The notes beneath the pieces are model-generated. The model ran no database searches, had not been told where the DNA came from, and saw only the letters and a program-made list of their open reading frames with translations. Positions 12,311-22,875 of a DNA stretch of 64,000 nt are shown one piece after another. Position 1 is the stretch's first letter. Each line of letters begins with the position of its first letter. The DNA comes from Chrysopogon serrulatus (Eukaryota > Streptophyta > Magnoliopsida > Poales > Poaceae), in assembly GCA_015844335.1 (NCBI GenBank), contig JADLZL010005801.1:1-64000 (forward strand). Direction: 5' to 3'. The position numbers were made by a program, and so were the translations under genes.

Positions 12311-13040
12311 TAGGCTATCCACATTCTTTGTCATCTAAATCCATCCTCTATCAGTCCTAATCATCAAGATTGCTTACTCTATATCTCTTTCATCCGCACC
12401 CATCATCCTTTATATAAATACTTATATCATCTATCAATTAATAGTAGAACCCATTTATCACTTTATGAAAAAATATATCCATTGAGATTTTGTTTTTAAA
12501 GGATTAATTTAAAATTTAATGGTGCAATTAGAATTTAATTTTGATTTTTGGTTTGCAAATTATAACAAATTTTGTTACGGGAAAAGGTGGAGCCTACTGC
12601 TGTCACATCACTTCACTCTTCTCTCTCTATCATGCATGCACGCTAAAGGACGATCTGTACCACGCTTTACCGGAGGCCAATTGAATAGGGTATGCATTCC
12701 GGACCGCGCTGCAGCTACTTTTTGCATCGTTGGACTGTAAATTTTTAGTACCCGATCGCAGAGAAACGTATACTCTCAACTAGAAACAACAATCTAGCTA
12801 GCAATTTTTATAAATATTAAGTATCATCAATTAATATTATAATTAGTATCCTTGAAAAGATCTTTTAATTTAGTTTTTTAATAAATTTATTTAAAGATAT
12901 AAATGTTGCACCTTTTTTCTATAAATCGAGTCAAACTTGTAGTACGGAAACCGAAAACGACGAATATTTTAGGACGGAGAAAGGATGTGAGTTAGTTAGC
13001 GGTTAGTGTATCAAGAGTAAAGCTAAGGCCTAAGGCTATC
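12311..13040. repeat. Repeat-end pair and MITE remnant
   Basis: GGCTATCCACATTC at about 12313, followed by CATCTAAATCCAT, recurs as GGCTATCCGCACTC at about 13036 followed by CCTCTAAATCCAT. This suggests two directly repeated ends of one transposon family. 12780-12985 resembles an inverted, degraded copy of the MITE family at 7987 and 45014, ending in TTTTAGGACGGAG. Confidence 0.45.
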
Positions 13041-14650
13041 CGCACTCTTCGTCCTCTAAATCCATACTCCAAAAGGAATATTCCGTCCTGGTCATCAAGA
13101 TTCCGTTCTCTATACTGCATTTTCCCGCACTCATCCATACTCTATCTCATCCTCCATCTGCCGTGGGACCCACTTATTCAGTTTTTTTATAATATCCCTC
13201 CCCTCCCTTCCCTCCCATTCTCTCTCTTCCTCCTTCCCCTTCTCTCTCCTCCATCGGCGCCCCAAGGCGGCGTCGGAACGAAGCTTCCCCGGGCGGCGCG
13301 TCTCCCCGGCTCCTCCTTTCGACCGGCGTGTCGCCTGCCTCCTCCCTGCAGCCTTGTGTGACCCTTCTTGTGGCCCGGCGGCAGCGCTCCTCCTCCGTCT
13401 CGTCCCCCACCGCGCCTCCCTCAGTCTCTCCACGGCCCGGCCGTGGCCGCTGCGCCTCCCTTGAAGCCATGGCGGAGACCACCTGGCTGGCCGGCCCCAG
13501 CGGCGCAACGCCTCCCTTGGCCTTGTAGTGGGGATAGCGGCAGCGCGGCGCGCGCTACCGAGCGGCTTGGCCCGGATCGCAGCGCCCTCACCCCCTCCTT
13601 ACCGTGTGGCGTTTCTGCCTTGGCTGGCGCAGCCCCTCCTCCTCCCCTCCTCACCGGCGCCTTGGCCTCCGCGAACGACCCGGCGGACGTAGCGCGTGTG
13701 GCAATGACTCCGACCCGGCGCCCCTCCTCCCGAGCGCGAGGGGCGAAACGCAGCAGCGGCGGCGAAGCAGCAGCCAGCGAGCGCGGCGAGCTCGCGGCGG
13801 CGGTGAGCGGCGCCCCTCCTCCCCGCCGGCCCTTCGGATCCGGACGCCGACGCCGCGCACACCTTCCCATCCGGAGAAGGTGACATGGCGCCGTTCCGGA
13901 TGGGGTACCGTGCGCCGGTGCGGTCAGTCTAAGGGAGTGTATCTCACGTCACCGTACTCGCTACTACAGGTTAGCGAGTACAACCATTCCTTCTGAGCTA
14001 CATGATGCTTATTACCATATGACTGATGTAGTGGTGGAACCAGGATTTTTGATTAAGGGAGACCAAGCAATAAGTATTTCTACATATGTAAAAATCACAA
14101 TATTATCATAAAAAATAGGTGAAAAAAGAATTATTTATGATGTACAAATGAATTTTATGATGTATAATTGATTTTTCCCAGAATATAAAAAATCGTGTGT
14201 GTGTTGGGTGGGGGGGGGGGAGGGCATGGCCCCTGTTGTCGGCTCCACTAGTTCCTCCACACCGACCTCCCCTCCCGCGTGAAGTCCGCCTCGCATGTCT
14301 GCACCATCCAGTAGCGGCCCCCCTGCTGTCCTGCGGCCATCTCCTCCTGTGGCTCGCCCTCGGCAGAGACGCGTCGCCACCAGAGTAGAGGCCGGAGCAG
14401 CCGTGCAAGCAAGCCCAGGCGGTGGCCGCCTCCCAGCATGGCGCGGTTCAGGCCAGCCCCGCCGATGGCCGGGGAAGCCACTGCCAGGCCCACCACGCCG
14501 CTGCCGCGCGCGACGATGGTCGCCGTCCCATTCTCCGTCTACTAGCTACTAGGCCTCTACCTCACGTCGCCCTATGTCTCTTCTTCGGGCGTCCCCCCTG
14601 CCTTCACCTCTCTCCTTTGATGCTGTACACTAATGCTATTTAACTACACA
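13041..14650. other. GC-rich insert-like DNA, no supported gene
   Basis: 13200-13900 and 14200-14560 are very GC-rich, with several overlapping open frames on both strands, mainly Pro/Arg/Ala-rich. The AT-rich start at 13036 looks like a transposon terminus, so 13.0-13.9 kb may be a transposon carrying captured genomic DNA. I could not identify the right end. Confidence 0.3.
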
Positions 14651-15212
14651 TTGAGGAATCTTATATTGTTATATTATATACATTTAACGCTCTAAATTAT
14701 GACCTCAAATGAAAAAAGTTGTTAACTGCAAAATCGTCGATCTCGTCAAGCATTGCATCTACGATGTGGACTAATTTGTCTCCATTAATCAATGTCAATT
14801 GATTCAAATCCAATCTGAGAACTTATATTTAATTTTTGGACATATCAATCATCTCCAATTTAAAAATTATGAACTTAAAATTTTAAAACCCTTTGAACAC
14901 TACAACTTTTATATTAAGTCTATATAGGAGCTACTAAACATGAAAAATTTGTGATTTTTTTTTGTGTAAAATAGTTTATGACTACCGGTTGTTATCATAA
15001 TCTAGCAGCAATAGGCGGGCTTTTACTGTTGTTTCATAGCTACAACGAGAAGTGATATATCATTGCCTATTATTGACGGTTGCAGTTATTACGAACATAA
15101 AGCAAAAATCCACCTACTTTTAGTGTTGATTATACTTCCAAATTATCGGTTCAAGCCACGAACAAACAATAATGGTATATTATGGGTTCCAATGCAAGTG
15201 ACAGTGATAGTT

Positions 15213-15257
<45 letters not shown>

Positions 15258-16189
15258 TTATATATATTTGTGTGGCAGTACGTGGCCAGAACATTGCTGT
15301 CCATCCCGAACCACATCGACCAGTCATAAGAACAGCAGCCTCGATGTGCACAACACTACTGTACGTCTATATATACCCCAGCTGAGTTGCGATGAATAGT
15401 GAGAAGCATCTAAGGTACGTCATGTTTATACTCGAGCAAAGAACGGTGTACACGTCACGTATATGCATAATACTCCCCGAGCCATGACTCTTGAGACTAT
15501 CAATAGCTTATCTCAAAGAAGAAGCATCTTACGTGCAGTGCCAATGTTACATTGCGCCTGCCTACCTACAAAGCCGAGAGATGCGCGCATGCATGCATGC
15601 ACAGTGTAATGGCGCGACGGCAGACCAGAGAGGAAACGTACGCACGTCACGGATGGATGGACGGCCTCAGAGAAGCTACGTCACGGATGGACGGACGGCC
15701 AAGCATTGGCCGAGCCAGCGCAGGCCCGCACGTACGTGGCCGTGTGGTCCCGTATGATAATCAAGTCAAAGATGTAGACTGTACTACGTACGCCGCAGCC
15801 GTACGTACTAGCAGCTGTGTGAGTGGTAGTACTACTGCGGTTGTCTCTCTTGGATCAGACGACCGACGACCGGAACTGCCTGGCCATGCATGGCCATGGA
15901 TGACCAAGTATTATTGAGGCGCTGGAGAAAAAAAGAGAGAGAGACAAGAGCTAGTAAAGTTGTAAATTTGTAGGGAGTTGAAGCACAAGAACTGAAAAGG
16001 GAGTTGAAGCACAAGAATTGAAAAAGTGTCTTTCAGAAAGAAATGGGCTATAAGCATGAGTCAACTACTATAGGGATTGGTTGATAAGTGAACTCTAAGC
16101 ATCTATATAGCCTATGATCAACCTTGCTCTCCAGTATATACGAATGGTTATCTAGGTTTTGCATTGCGGATATTCTTACAGATAAATCA
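14651..16189. other. Intergenic DNA with (TA)n at 15215-15253, no gene
   Basis: A TA microsatellite spans 15215-15253. The rest has no recognisable genes. Between 15570 and 15800 there are repeated CGTACG and CACGGATGGA phrases. Confidence 0.45.
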
Positions 16190-16459
16190 TATAATACAAC
16201 TTATTTAGAAGTTCAAAGTAAGCCCTATCTAGAAGGCCAAAGCCGAACCAAAATGCAAGTTTTTGCCCGGACTTTGATGCATGGCAAGATTTAGACAGCT
16301 GAGAATTTACAAAAGAAAGGTTGTCAAACTAATCCAATTTGTAAAATATGGAACAACAAACAAGAGAATGCAAGGCATCTTTGCAAGGATTGCCCCAACA
16401 GCAAAAGGGTTTGGATGATCATAAGAGATAAGTAGGTGGAATTAAATAGTACAAACAAC
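16190..16459 (+). pseudogene. LINE zinc-binding RVT fragment, 5' part
   Basis: In the plus strand a decayed non-LTR retrotransposon C-terminus is visible: TLMHGK, then AENLQKKGCQTNPIC with C-x2-W in place of the usual second Cys pair, then ARHLCKDCPNSKRVW. A one-base loss in a T run near 16261 shifts the frame and an in-frame TAG follows at about 16292. The fragment is interrupted by the CACTA element and resumes at 17476. Confidence 0.7.
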
Positions 16460-17475
16460 CACTAGTACAGAAAAGGCCTGTACTGGCGGTTCCAAACGCA
16501 TTTCTACTGGCGTTTTTCAAAACCGCCAGTACGGGAGGCCAGTAGAAATCGGTCATTTCTACTGGCGGTTGCTTGAGAACCGCCAGTAGAAATCGATTTC
16601 TACAGGCGGTTCTCTTAAGGAACCGCCTGTAGAAATCGTTGTCCAGAAAACGCGAAAAAAATTGCAAAAAAATATTTTTAAGAAGGCAAAAAATATTTTT
16701 CAAACCGCGGGAGGCACCCGCCCGCCAGTAAAGTCGCAAGTCGCGCATTTTTTAAGAAGGCAAAAAGTCGCAAGTGGCACATTTTTCGCGTAAAATCGCG
16801 CGCTACGCGGCCGTGGGGGTTCGAACCCGCGACCTCGGCTTCGCGCGTATCCCCCTCTACCACTCCACACACACGTCACTTATGTCTAGATATTATTTTT
16901 GTTCCCCACATATTATACAAACCCGACAGAAATTTGAATATTTGAGGGTCTAAACGAATTCAAATGAAAAAGTGGTGAACTACAAAGTTTCATAACTTTT
17001 TGAGATCTATAACTTTTATTTAGAGTGTTTCTCCATCCGAGGTCATTTGCAAAATTTGGATTTTAAATTTGAAAATTTCATTCGTAGTTTTCCATAAAGA
17101 GATAATTTCAAATGAAAAGGTTGTCAACTACAAATTTTTATAACTTTTCGAGATCTACAACTTTTATTTTTGGAGTTTCTCCATCCGAGGAAGTTTAAAA
17201 AACTTAAAAAAATTAATTTGAAACTATTTCTACTGGTGGATCTCTTAAGGAACCGCCAAGTAGAAATCGATTTTTACTTGGTGGTTCCTTAAGAAATCCG
17301 CCAATAGAAATAGTCGATTTCTACTGGCGGTTCCTTAAGAGAACCGCCCAGCGGGCGGTTCCTTAAGAGAACCGCCCAGTAAATAAGGCCGATTTCTACA
17401 AAGGCTGTTCTAAAGCGAAACCGCCAAGTAGAAATAAAAACGCTAGTGTTAAGAGAAATGGTTTGTGTACTAGTG
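16460..17475. mobile_element. Non-autonomous CACTA (En/Spm-like) element
   Basis: Begins CACTAGTACAGAAAAGG and ends GGTTTGTGTACTAGTG, so both termini carry the CACTA signature. It is flanked by the 3-bp duplication AAC (16457-16459 and 17476-17478). Subterminal regions contain many direct and inverted copies of a TTTCTACTGGCGGTT / AACCGCCAGTAGAAA phrase, as expected for transposase binding. No transposase ORF is present in its 1016 bp. Confidence 0.92.
16814..16872 (-). repeat. tRNA-like block inside the CACTA element
   Basis: On the minus strand the sequence contains GTGGTAGAGGGGG (box A-like) and GGGTTCGAACCCC (perfect T-arm/box B) about 30 bases apart, but no convincing acceptor or anticodon stem. 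It is tRNA-derived, not a functional tRNA. A related block occurs at 51095-51160. Confidence 0.6.
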
Positions 17476-17665
17476 AACATATGTAAATCTACAAGGTTTG
17501 GCCTACAAATGTTGGAGAAAATGGAGAAGAGAAATTAACACAGAAGAAAAGAGCACGATGGGAAGATCTTAATTTCTTTCTAATGGAACTTATCGAACAT
17601 TTCAACAAGAGGAGCTACAACCGATTGAAGTTGCCTACCTTATCAAGGAAGATGTTGAGTAGCAG
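17476..17665 (+). pseudogene. LINE fragment, 3' part after CACTA insertion
   Basis: It starts with the AAC target-site copy and continues the LINE-derived sequence interrupted at 16459, with a Lys/Glu-rich tail containing EELQPIEVAYLIKEDVEQ and in-frame stops. Continuity across the CACTA insertion is inferred from the target duplication and shared orientation. Confidence 0.45.
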
Positions 17666-17792
17666 TGCATAGCTTTGAAAAATTGACCAAGATCGATGAT
17701 GAAGCAGTGTAGAAAGCTGGGAGTTTAACACTTTCGACGGCTCACATGAGGTTATGGTCACTATTTGCTTAAACAGTTGTTTAGTCTGTTTA

Positions 17793-18728
17793 GAACATCT
17801 CCAATAACTTGGAATAATTGACTTCTAAATTGTGTGATTTAGCAAGTTGCTATTTTATTTGGCAAGTCAAAAAAGAGCTCTCTCCAACAATTTGCTATTC
17901 TAACTTGCTAAAATCAAAAAATCTGATCATATGAGTCCCTAGAGTTTTGCACGAGAGGTCCGGAAAGTGTAATAAAATTGTGCACAAGTCCTCTTTCTTA
18001 CGCCTTCCGTCGAGCGAGCGAGGAGGCGGCGGTCGTGCTCTCGGGCCGACCGCCTCGATGACACGGGCGGCGGCGTGATTTAAGGCGTCGGAGCCATAGG
18101 GGTCCCAGGCGCACCCTCCGGTTGCCCCTGGCTCTCCCTCGTGATGGACCGGTGCCGCTTGATTACGCGGGCCCGCGGAAATGTGGCAGCGCCAGCGCGG
18201 AGCTCCGGGCGTGGCGGCAAAGCAGAGGAGGAAGCCGCGGGAGGAGGAGGCCGGGGAAGCGGGGCTCGGACGGGCGGAGCCAACTCCCACGGCAGCGGAC
18301 GGCCTGCGCCGGGGGGTGTCGGCCGACAGGCAGCGCCGGAGCTCCGGCGTGGCGGCAGCAGAGGAGGAAGCTGCGGAGGAGGAGGCTGGGAAAGCGGGGG
18401 CTCGGGACGGGCGGAGCCAACTCCCACGGCGGCGGCGACGGGCCGGCGCCGGGGTGTCGCCCGGCGGCGGCGACGGGCCTCGTTGAGGTCGATGACGAGA
18501 TGCGGCGGCCGATCCATGACGGATTTGCTCGGTCCCGTCGGGAAGATTTGCCATAGAGGGGGGATAGCAACTTGGAATAGCAACTTGGCAAATCTCGGCA
18601 AAGAGGCCTCGGATAGCAACTTGAAAAATTTAGCAAGTTGATTTACCAAGTTGTTGGAGAGGGTTTTTTGTGTTTTTGCCAAGTTTATAAGAATACCAAG
18701 TTGATTTAGGGAGTTGTTGGAGATGCTC
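17793..18728. mobile_element. PIF/Harbinger-like element carrying GC-rich DNA (Pack-type)
   Basis: The left end GAACATCTCCAATAACTTGG and the right end (reverse complement of GAGCATCTCCAACAACTCCC) are inverted repeats. They are flanked by TTA on both sides (17790-17792, 18729-18731). The AT-rich ends contain many AGCAAGTTG-type subterminal repeats. The interior (about 18000-18540) is abruptly GC-rich with overlapping Pro/Arg-rich open frames and a 137-bp internal tandem duplication (about 18221-18300 and 18358-18440, both with GGAGCCAACTCCCACGGC). The interior may be captured host DNA. No transposase is present. Confidence 0.78.
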
Positions 18729-19560
18729 TTACACAACGTTTAAACGCTGCGCATACATGGTGGTATGTCGTTTCCATTTAATTGGCCACTTATGCCCTTT
18801 AAAGAACTGTTTTATCCTTTTAATTGATCATTTAGATTGAGTAAAAACTAAACAATAAAGGACCAACTGTTTACTATTTATAATTTAGGATAACCGTTAG
18901 AAACTTAAATGTGTGTTTGGGTTTGGGGAACGAGGTGATCCATCTTCTTCTCACTCTGTATTTTTTGTATTTGGTTTGTGAAATGAATGGGTTAGGTCCA
19001 TTACCACCTTATTGCTAACAAGTAATAATTAATATATGTACGAGGAATGAATTGATTTTATCAAAAATTTTAGAATAAAATTATGATGCATCACCTTATA
19101 AAGTATGGGATGACTCCACGAACTAAACATATCATTAGAGTTCAGTGTGGTTGGAAGGCATCGCGGGCAATTGCAAGGTGGTTTCAGCGGCGAATAACAC
19201 GATGACAGTCAGATGGTGTTATCTGTCTCTAAAATCACAGACGACAAGAGGGCTGTAGATGCTACGCTTCCACTGTGCCATTTTATTTTCCCAAAAAGTA
19301 CAGAGTACATTTTTTTTATATATACTAGCAGGAACCAATCATGCTACGATTTTTTTGCATGTGAAATCAAATAATATTTATTGCCTCCTATAATTCTTTT
19401 AACGTAAAGGTAGTATATGTATTAATTCAGGTAACCAAGAGAAAAAACAGCTTAGTTGTAATAACAGGTAAAATAAAGAGAAGAAACTTTGTAACACTGT
19501 AGACCTACAGTGTGAATGCTATGAACAATACAGTTCTCGACGCATTTAAATATTTATATT
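18729..19560. other. Intergenic DNA, no gene seen
   Basis: AT-rich sequence without recognisable features apart from short A/T runs. Confidence 0.4.
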
Positions 19561-20261
19561 GTTTATATCAGTATTTATTCATAGAAAATATATAAAACAT
19601 ATTTCATAACGAATTTAAGACATTTATTTATCTCATAAATTTTAGTATCCTTAAATAAAAGTTAAATTGTTATTTGCCTGTGTTAGAATTGCATTTTTTT
19701 TACCGGAGGGGATACTCAAAAGGAAATTGGAACATACTCCGGCATTTGTACTACTTGTGTTTATATCAGTATTTATTCATAGAAAGTACATAAAACATAT
19801 TTCATAACGAATTTAAGACATTTATTTATCTCATAAATATTAGTATTCTTAAATAAATTTTAAGTCGCTATTTGGCTGTGTACCGGTGGAGGGAATACTC
19901 AAAAGGAAATAGGAATAATTAATGGGCCTGTGGTCTAGTGGTAGGATTGTCTAGTGGGACGCTACTCACCAGGGATTAAATCCTGTTGCTCGCACCTTTT
20001 TTTTTTGATTTTTTCAGGATTTATCGGCGTTATGTATTTAGTGGTAAGCGACGTTCCCGTCGATGACGAGGCACCAGTGGTGACTTCAGAAATCTCCAGA
20101 TCTGCCGGCTCAGTCCTTCGCAGGTGTTTATAGGGGTAGGTTTTCCGTACGTGTATTCATAGGAATGAATATGCGTGCATGTTGTGGAAATCTGGGTTGT
20201 ATTGTGTAATTTAAAAAATGGAAATTGGAATATACTCTGGCATCTGTATACTTTGTGTTTG
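19561..20261. repeat. 198-bp tandem duplication, second copy split by a SINE
   Basis: Copy 1 runs 19561-19758 and starts GTTTATATCAGTATTTATTC. Copy 2 starts with the same sequence at 19759. Copy 2 is interrupted at the GGAAATAGGAATA site by the SINE and resumes at 20220 with GGAAATTGGAATATACTC, matching GGAAATTGGAACATACTC in copy 1. Both end in a CTTGTGTTT/CTTTGTGTTT phrase. Confidence 0.9.
19918..20219 (+). mobile_element. Au-like tRNA-derived SINE
   Basis: The 5' part has RNA polymerase III promoter boxes: TGGTCTAGTGGTA (box A) near 19930 and GGGATTAAATCCTG (box B-like) near 19973. The 3' part (CCGGCTCAGTCCTTCGCAGG, GGGGTAGG, GTGTATTCATAGG-ATGAAT) resembles the body of grass Au/ZmAU SINEs, and it ends in a short A run. 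A 13-bp target duplication flanks it: GGAAATAGGAATA at 19905-19917 and GGAAATTGGAATA at 20220-20232 (12 of 13 match). It is about 300 bp with no coding capacity. Confidence 0.85.
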
Positions 20262-21324
20262 GCCCGAAGTCACAACTCACAAGTGCTGGCGCAGAGCTGC
20301 AAGGCCCGAAGTCACTAGTACTTGAAATTTGCAGCACGAAATAAGGATGCACAAGGTCCAACGTGAGCTACTGAGAATGGTATGCACATGGCCATGAGGA
20401 ATTCCGCTTGCGTCCAATGGTCGTTGCAGAGAAAAACTGCAACGAGAAGTACAACGCAGTTTGTTTTTTTTTTAAAAAAAATATGCATGGCAATCATCCA
20501 AAGCTATATATACATTGAGTTTGCTCTCCAATAGTCTTTGGTCTCTGAGTCATGCTCACATATAGCATTGTTTTATATGCATTCGGTCGTTTAAATTAAG
20601 TTATAATCTTTCTAAAATATTTCTAATTTTAGTTTTACCAATTTAATTTTTTCTTTGACTTTGACTAAATTTATAGAAAAATATATCAAAATATATAAAT
20701 CAAATAAATGCACTAACATAACATTTAATGATAGATTTAAAGAAACTAGTGTACTTTTTATTAAAAAATGCTTACAACTGTGAAGTTTGACAAAAACTGA
20801 AATGACGTACCTTTGGGGACCGACATGTTAGTGAAAAAGTCATTTCTTTATTTATTTCCTTAATATATATAGAGTCCATGTGTCGTCTCTGAAGTCACTG
20901 CCGAGACTGGACTCCTACGCGTGTCAAAACCTGCCAAAACTTGGGGAGAATCCAAGGGCCTGCTTTTTGTGTTGCAACGGCAACATCATGTCGTCATTCA
21001 TATATAAATAATAGAAAAATATCTAAGTTAATCTAAAAAAAATATCTAAGTTCTTCTGTAGGTCGAATCTCCTTCCTTTAAATTCATATGGTTCGTATTT
21101 TTTTTTTTTTTTCTTTAATGACATTTCGTGACCATTTTCTTCCTTTTAACCACATACAGTGAATAATAATCAACTGGTGTGTGTACTTTTCTTTTTCTTT
21201 TTCACGACCATTTGCTCCCTTTTAACCAGATGTAGTGAATAATCAACCGGTGATCTAGTGAATAATCAACCGGTGTGTGTGCACTTTTTTTATTTGCAAA
21301 CTAGAACAAGCTAAATACCCATAG

Positions 21325-21326
<2 letters not shown>
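20262..21326. other. Intergenic AT-rich DNA, no gene
   Basis: Contains MITE-interior-like sequence (20590-20810) without clear ends, and a short repeated phrase (GTGAATAATCAACCGGTG at about 21235 and 21259). Confidence 0.4.

Positions 21327-21360
<34 letters not shown>
21327..21360. repeat. (TA)n microsatellite
   Basis: About 17 TA units immediately adjoining the left end of the MITE at 21361. Confidence 0.95.
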
Positions 21361-21361
<1 letters not shown>

Positions 21362-21618
21362 TCCCTCTGTATCGTATTTAGATGACGTTTTAGACAATGA
21401 CACGGTCTCCAAAATGCAACTTTGACTTCATATTTTTATAAAAATACCCATTATAAAGTGATATATTTATACTTTTATGAAAGTATTTTTCAAAACAAAT
21501 TTATTCATATAGTTTCTACGTTTTTAATTCAACAACTTAAAAGTTATTTATGATTTATGTTCTTAATGTTTGACTCAAATCTTGTCCAAAACATCATCTA
21601 AATCCGATACGGAGGGAA
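21361..21618. mobile_element. Stowaway-like MITE
   Basis: Left end CTCCCTCTGTATCGTATTTA; right end is the imperfect reverse complement (CTAAATCCGATACGGAGGGA). TA flanks at both sides; the left TA is the last unit of the microsatellite. About 258 bp, no coding region. Confidence 0.9.
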
Positions 21619-22411
21619 TAATTAAAAGAAGATCAGCTAGAGAACAAAAGTGTTGTTGAGAAGCTCGAAACGAACCCGGTTTTAAGACATCTCAGTCGCA
21701 TGTTTCGGGGCTGCCCCTGTTTTCGTACTAACAGACCGGTGATTGTTGGTGATTTTATATGCACAGCACAGCTAGTAGTCGTGAACAACGAACTAGGTAG
21801 ACAAAAGCAAGAGATCGAGACTAATAACTGACTAAACAGCATAGGATGGCAGAGTTAAGGTAATTAGATTGCTTTTTAATTTAGTGGGGACCCTACTGAT
21901 GACCACTCTACACACTACTCTAGTACGTAGTAGTCTAGTAGTATACATTGTACAATCTATAATCTGTTCATCATGTGATCACCTTGTTTTAGAATTCAAC
22001 AATGTGCAAGCATGGCAACAAGTTTGGTTGTCGGATCATCGTATGCATGGAATGTATATACAAACTGTAGGGACAGAGCACTTATACAAATTAAATGAAC
22101 AAGTGGAATGCTACTCCGTAGACTAGATTCAAGGTTAATATATAGGCAGTAAGTTTATTTTGATCATTTGATGTATCGATACTATCGCCTTTTTTGTGTG
22201 AAGTATGTAATGATCCATTAAACGCAAGACAGTATTGTTCTTAGAGCTTGATACAATTGCAATGGTACCGATTTGGTGCATGGTGTCATCTCGCGCGCAT
22301 CCAAAACGTTCACCTATAAAAGTGTCAAGTTCTTCCAATAGGCAATAATGCATATATACACAACTAATTTATCTTTATGTATATATATATAGTCCAATTC
22401 CCACTAAAATT
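21619..22411. other. Intergenic DNA, no gene
   Basis: No recognisable gene. Short open frames here lack domains. Confidence 0.35.
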
Positions 22412-22870
22412 GGATAAAGTCTACATAGCCCCATCACCTATTGCACCTGGTCTACTTCACTTTCTAACTTTTCAAACGGTCTAAATAACCCTCCAACCTT
22501 TCTAAAACTGGTCACATAACCCCCCGGACGGTTTTTGGATAGTGGTTTTGCTATAGTGCTAGCGGTTTATCTTTATCTTTTTTTATTTATTTTCAGCTCA
22601 ATCTTTCAAAAATTATAGTAAATCAAAGAAAAATTATAAAATAAAAAAAATCTAATTTTGTTGGACTCCAGATAAGTAGATCTACACAGTGAACATATAA
22701 TATAGTATGGTTTAGTACAAAGTCTTTGCTAGTTTTTTTCTTTTTTATTTATTTTAGCTGTATATTTCAAAAATCATAATAAATCATAGAAAAATTATAA
22801 AAATAAAAAAATCCAATTTGCTTAGACTCTAGATTAGTAGATCTAAACAGTGAAAATATAACATGGTATA
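22412..22870 (+). mobile_element. Foldback element, left arm
   Basis: Starts GGATAAAGTCTACATAGCCC and is the inverted complement of 40882-41429. Shared landmarks are CACCTGGTCTACTTCAC, AACCGTC-type and GTAGATCTAC segments. The arm contains two tandem related subunits of about 150 bp (each with TTCAAAAAT-ATA-TAAATCA and AGTAGATCTA). It ends at the CTTTA target of the large LTR element. Confidence 0.82.
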
Positions 22871-22875
22871 CTTTA
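22871..22875. other. Target-site duplication CTTTA (left)
   Basis: Matches CTTTA at 40877-40881, on the other side of the large LTR retrotransposon. Confidence 0.9.

Noticed and set aside
16814..16872. A functional tRNA gene
   Set aside because: Only the A and B box-like parts are present; the acceptor and anticodon stems do not form. It is treated as a tRNA-derived fragment of a CACTA element.
19918..19990. A tRNA gene at the head of the SINE
   Set aside because: It lacks a proper cloverleaf and continues into a SINE body with target duplications.
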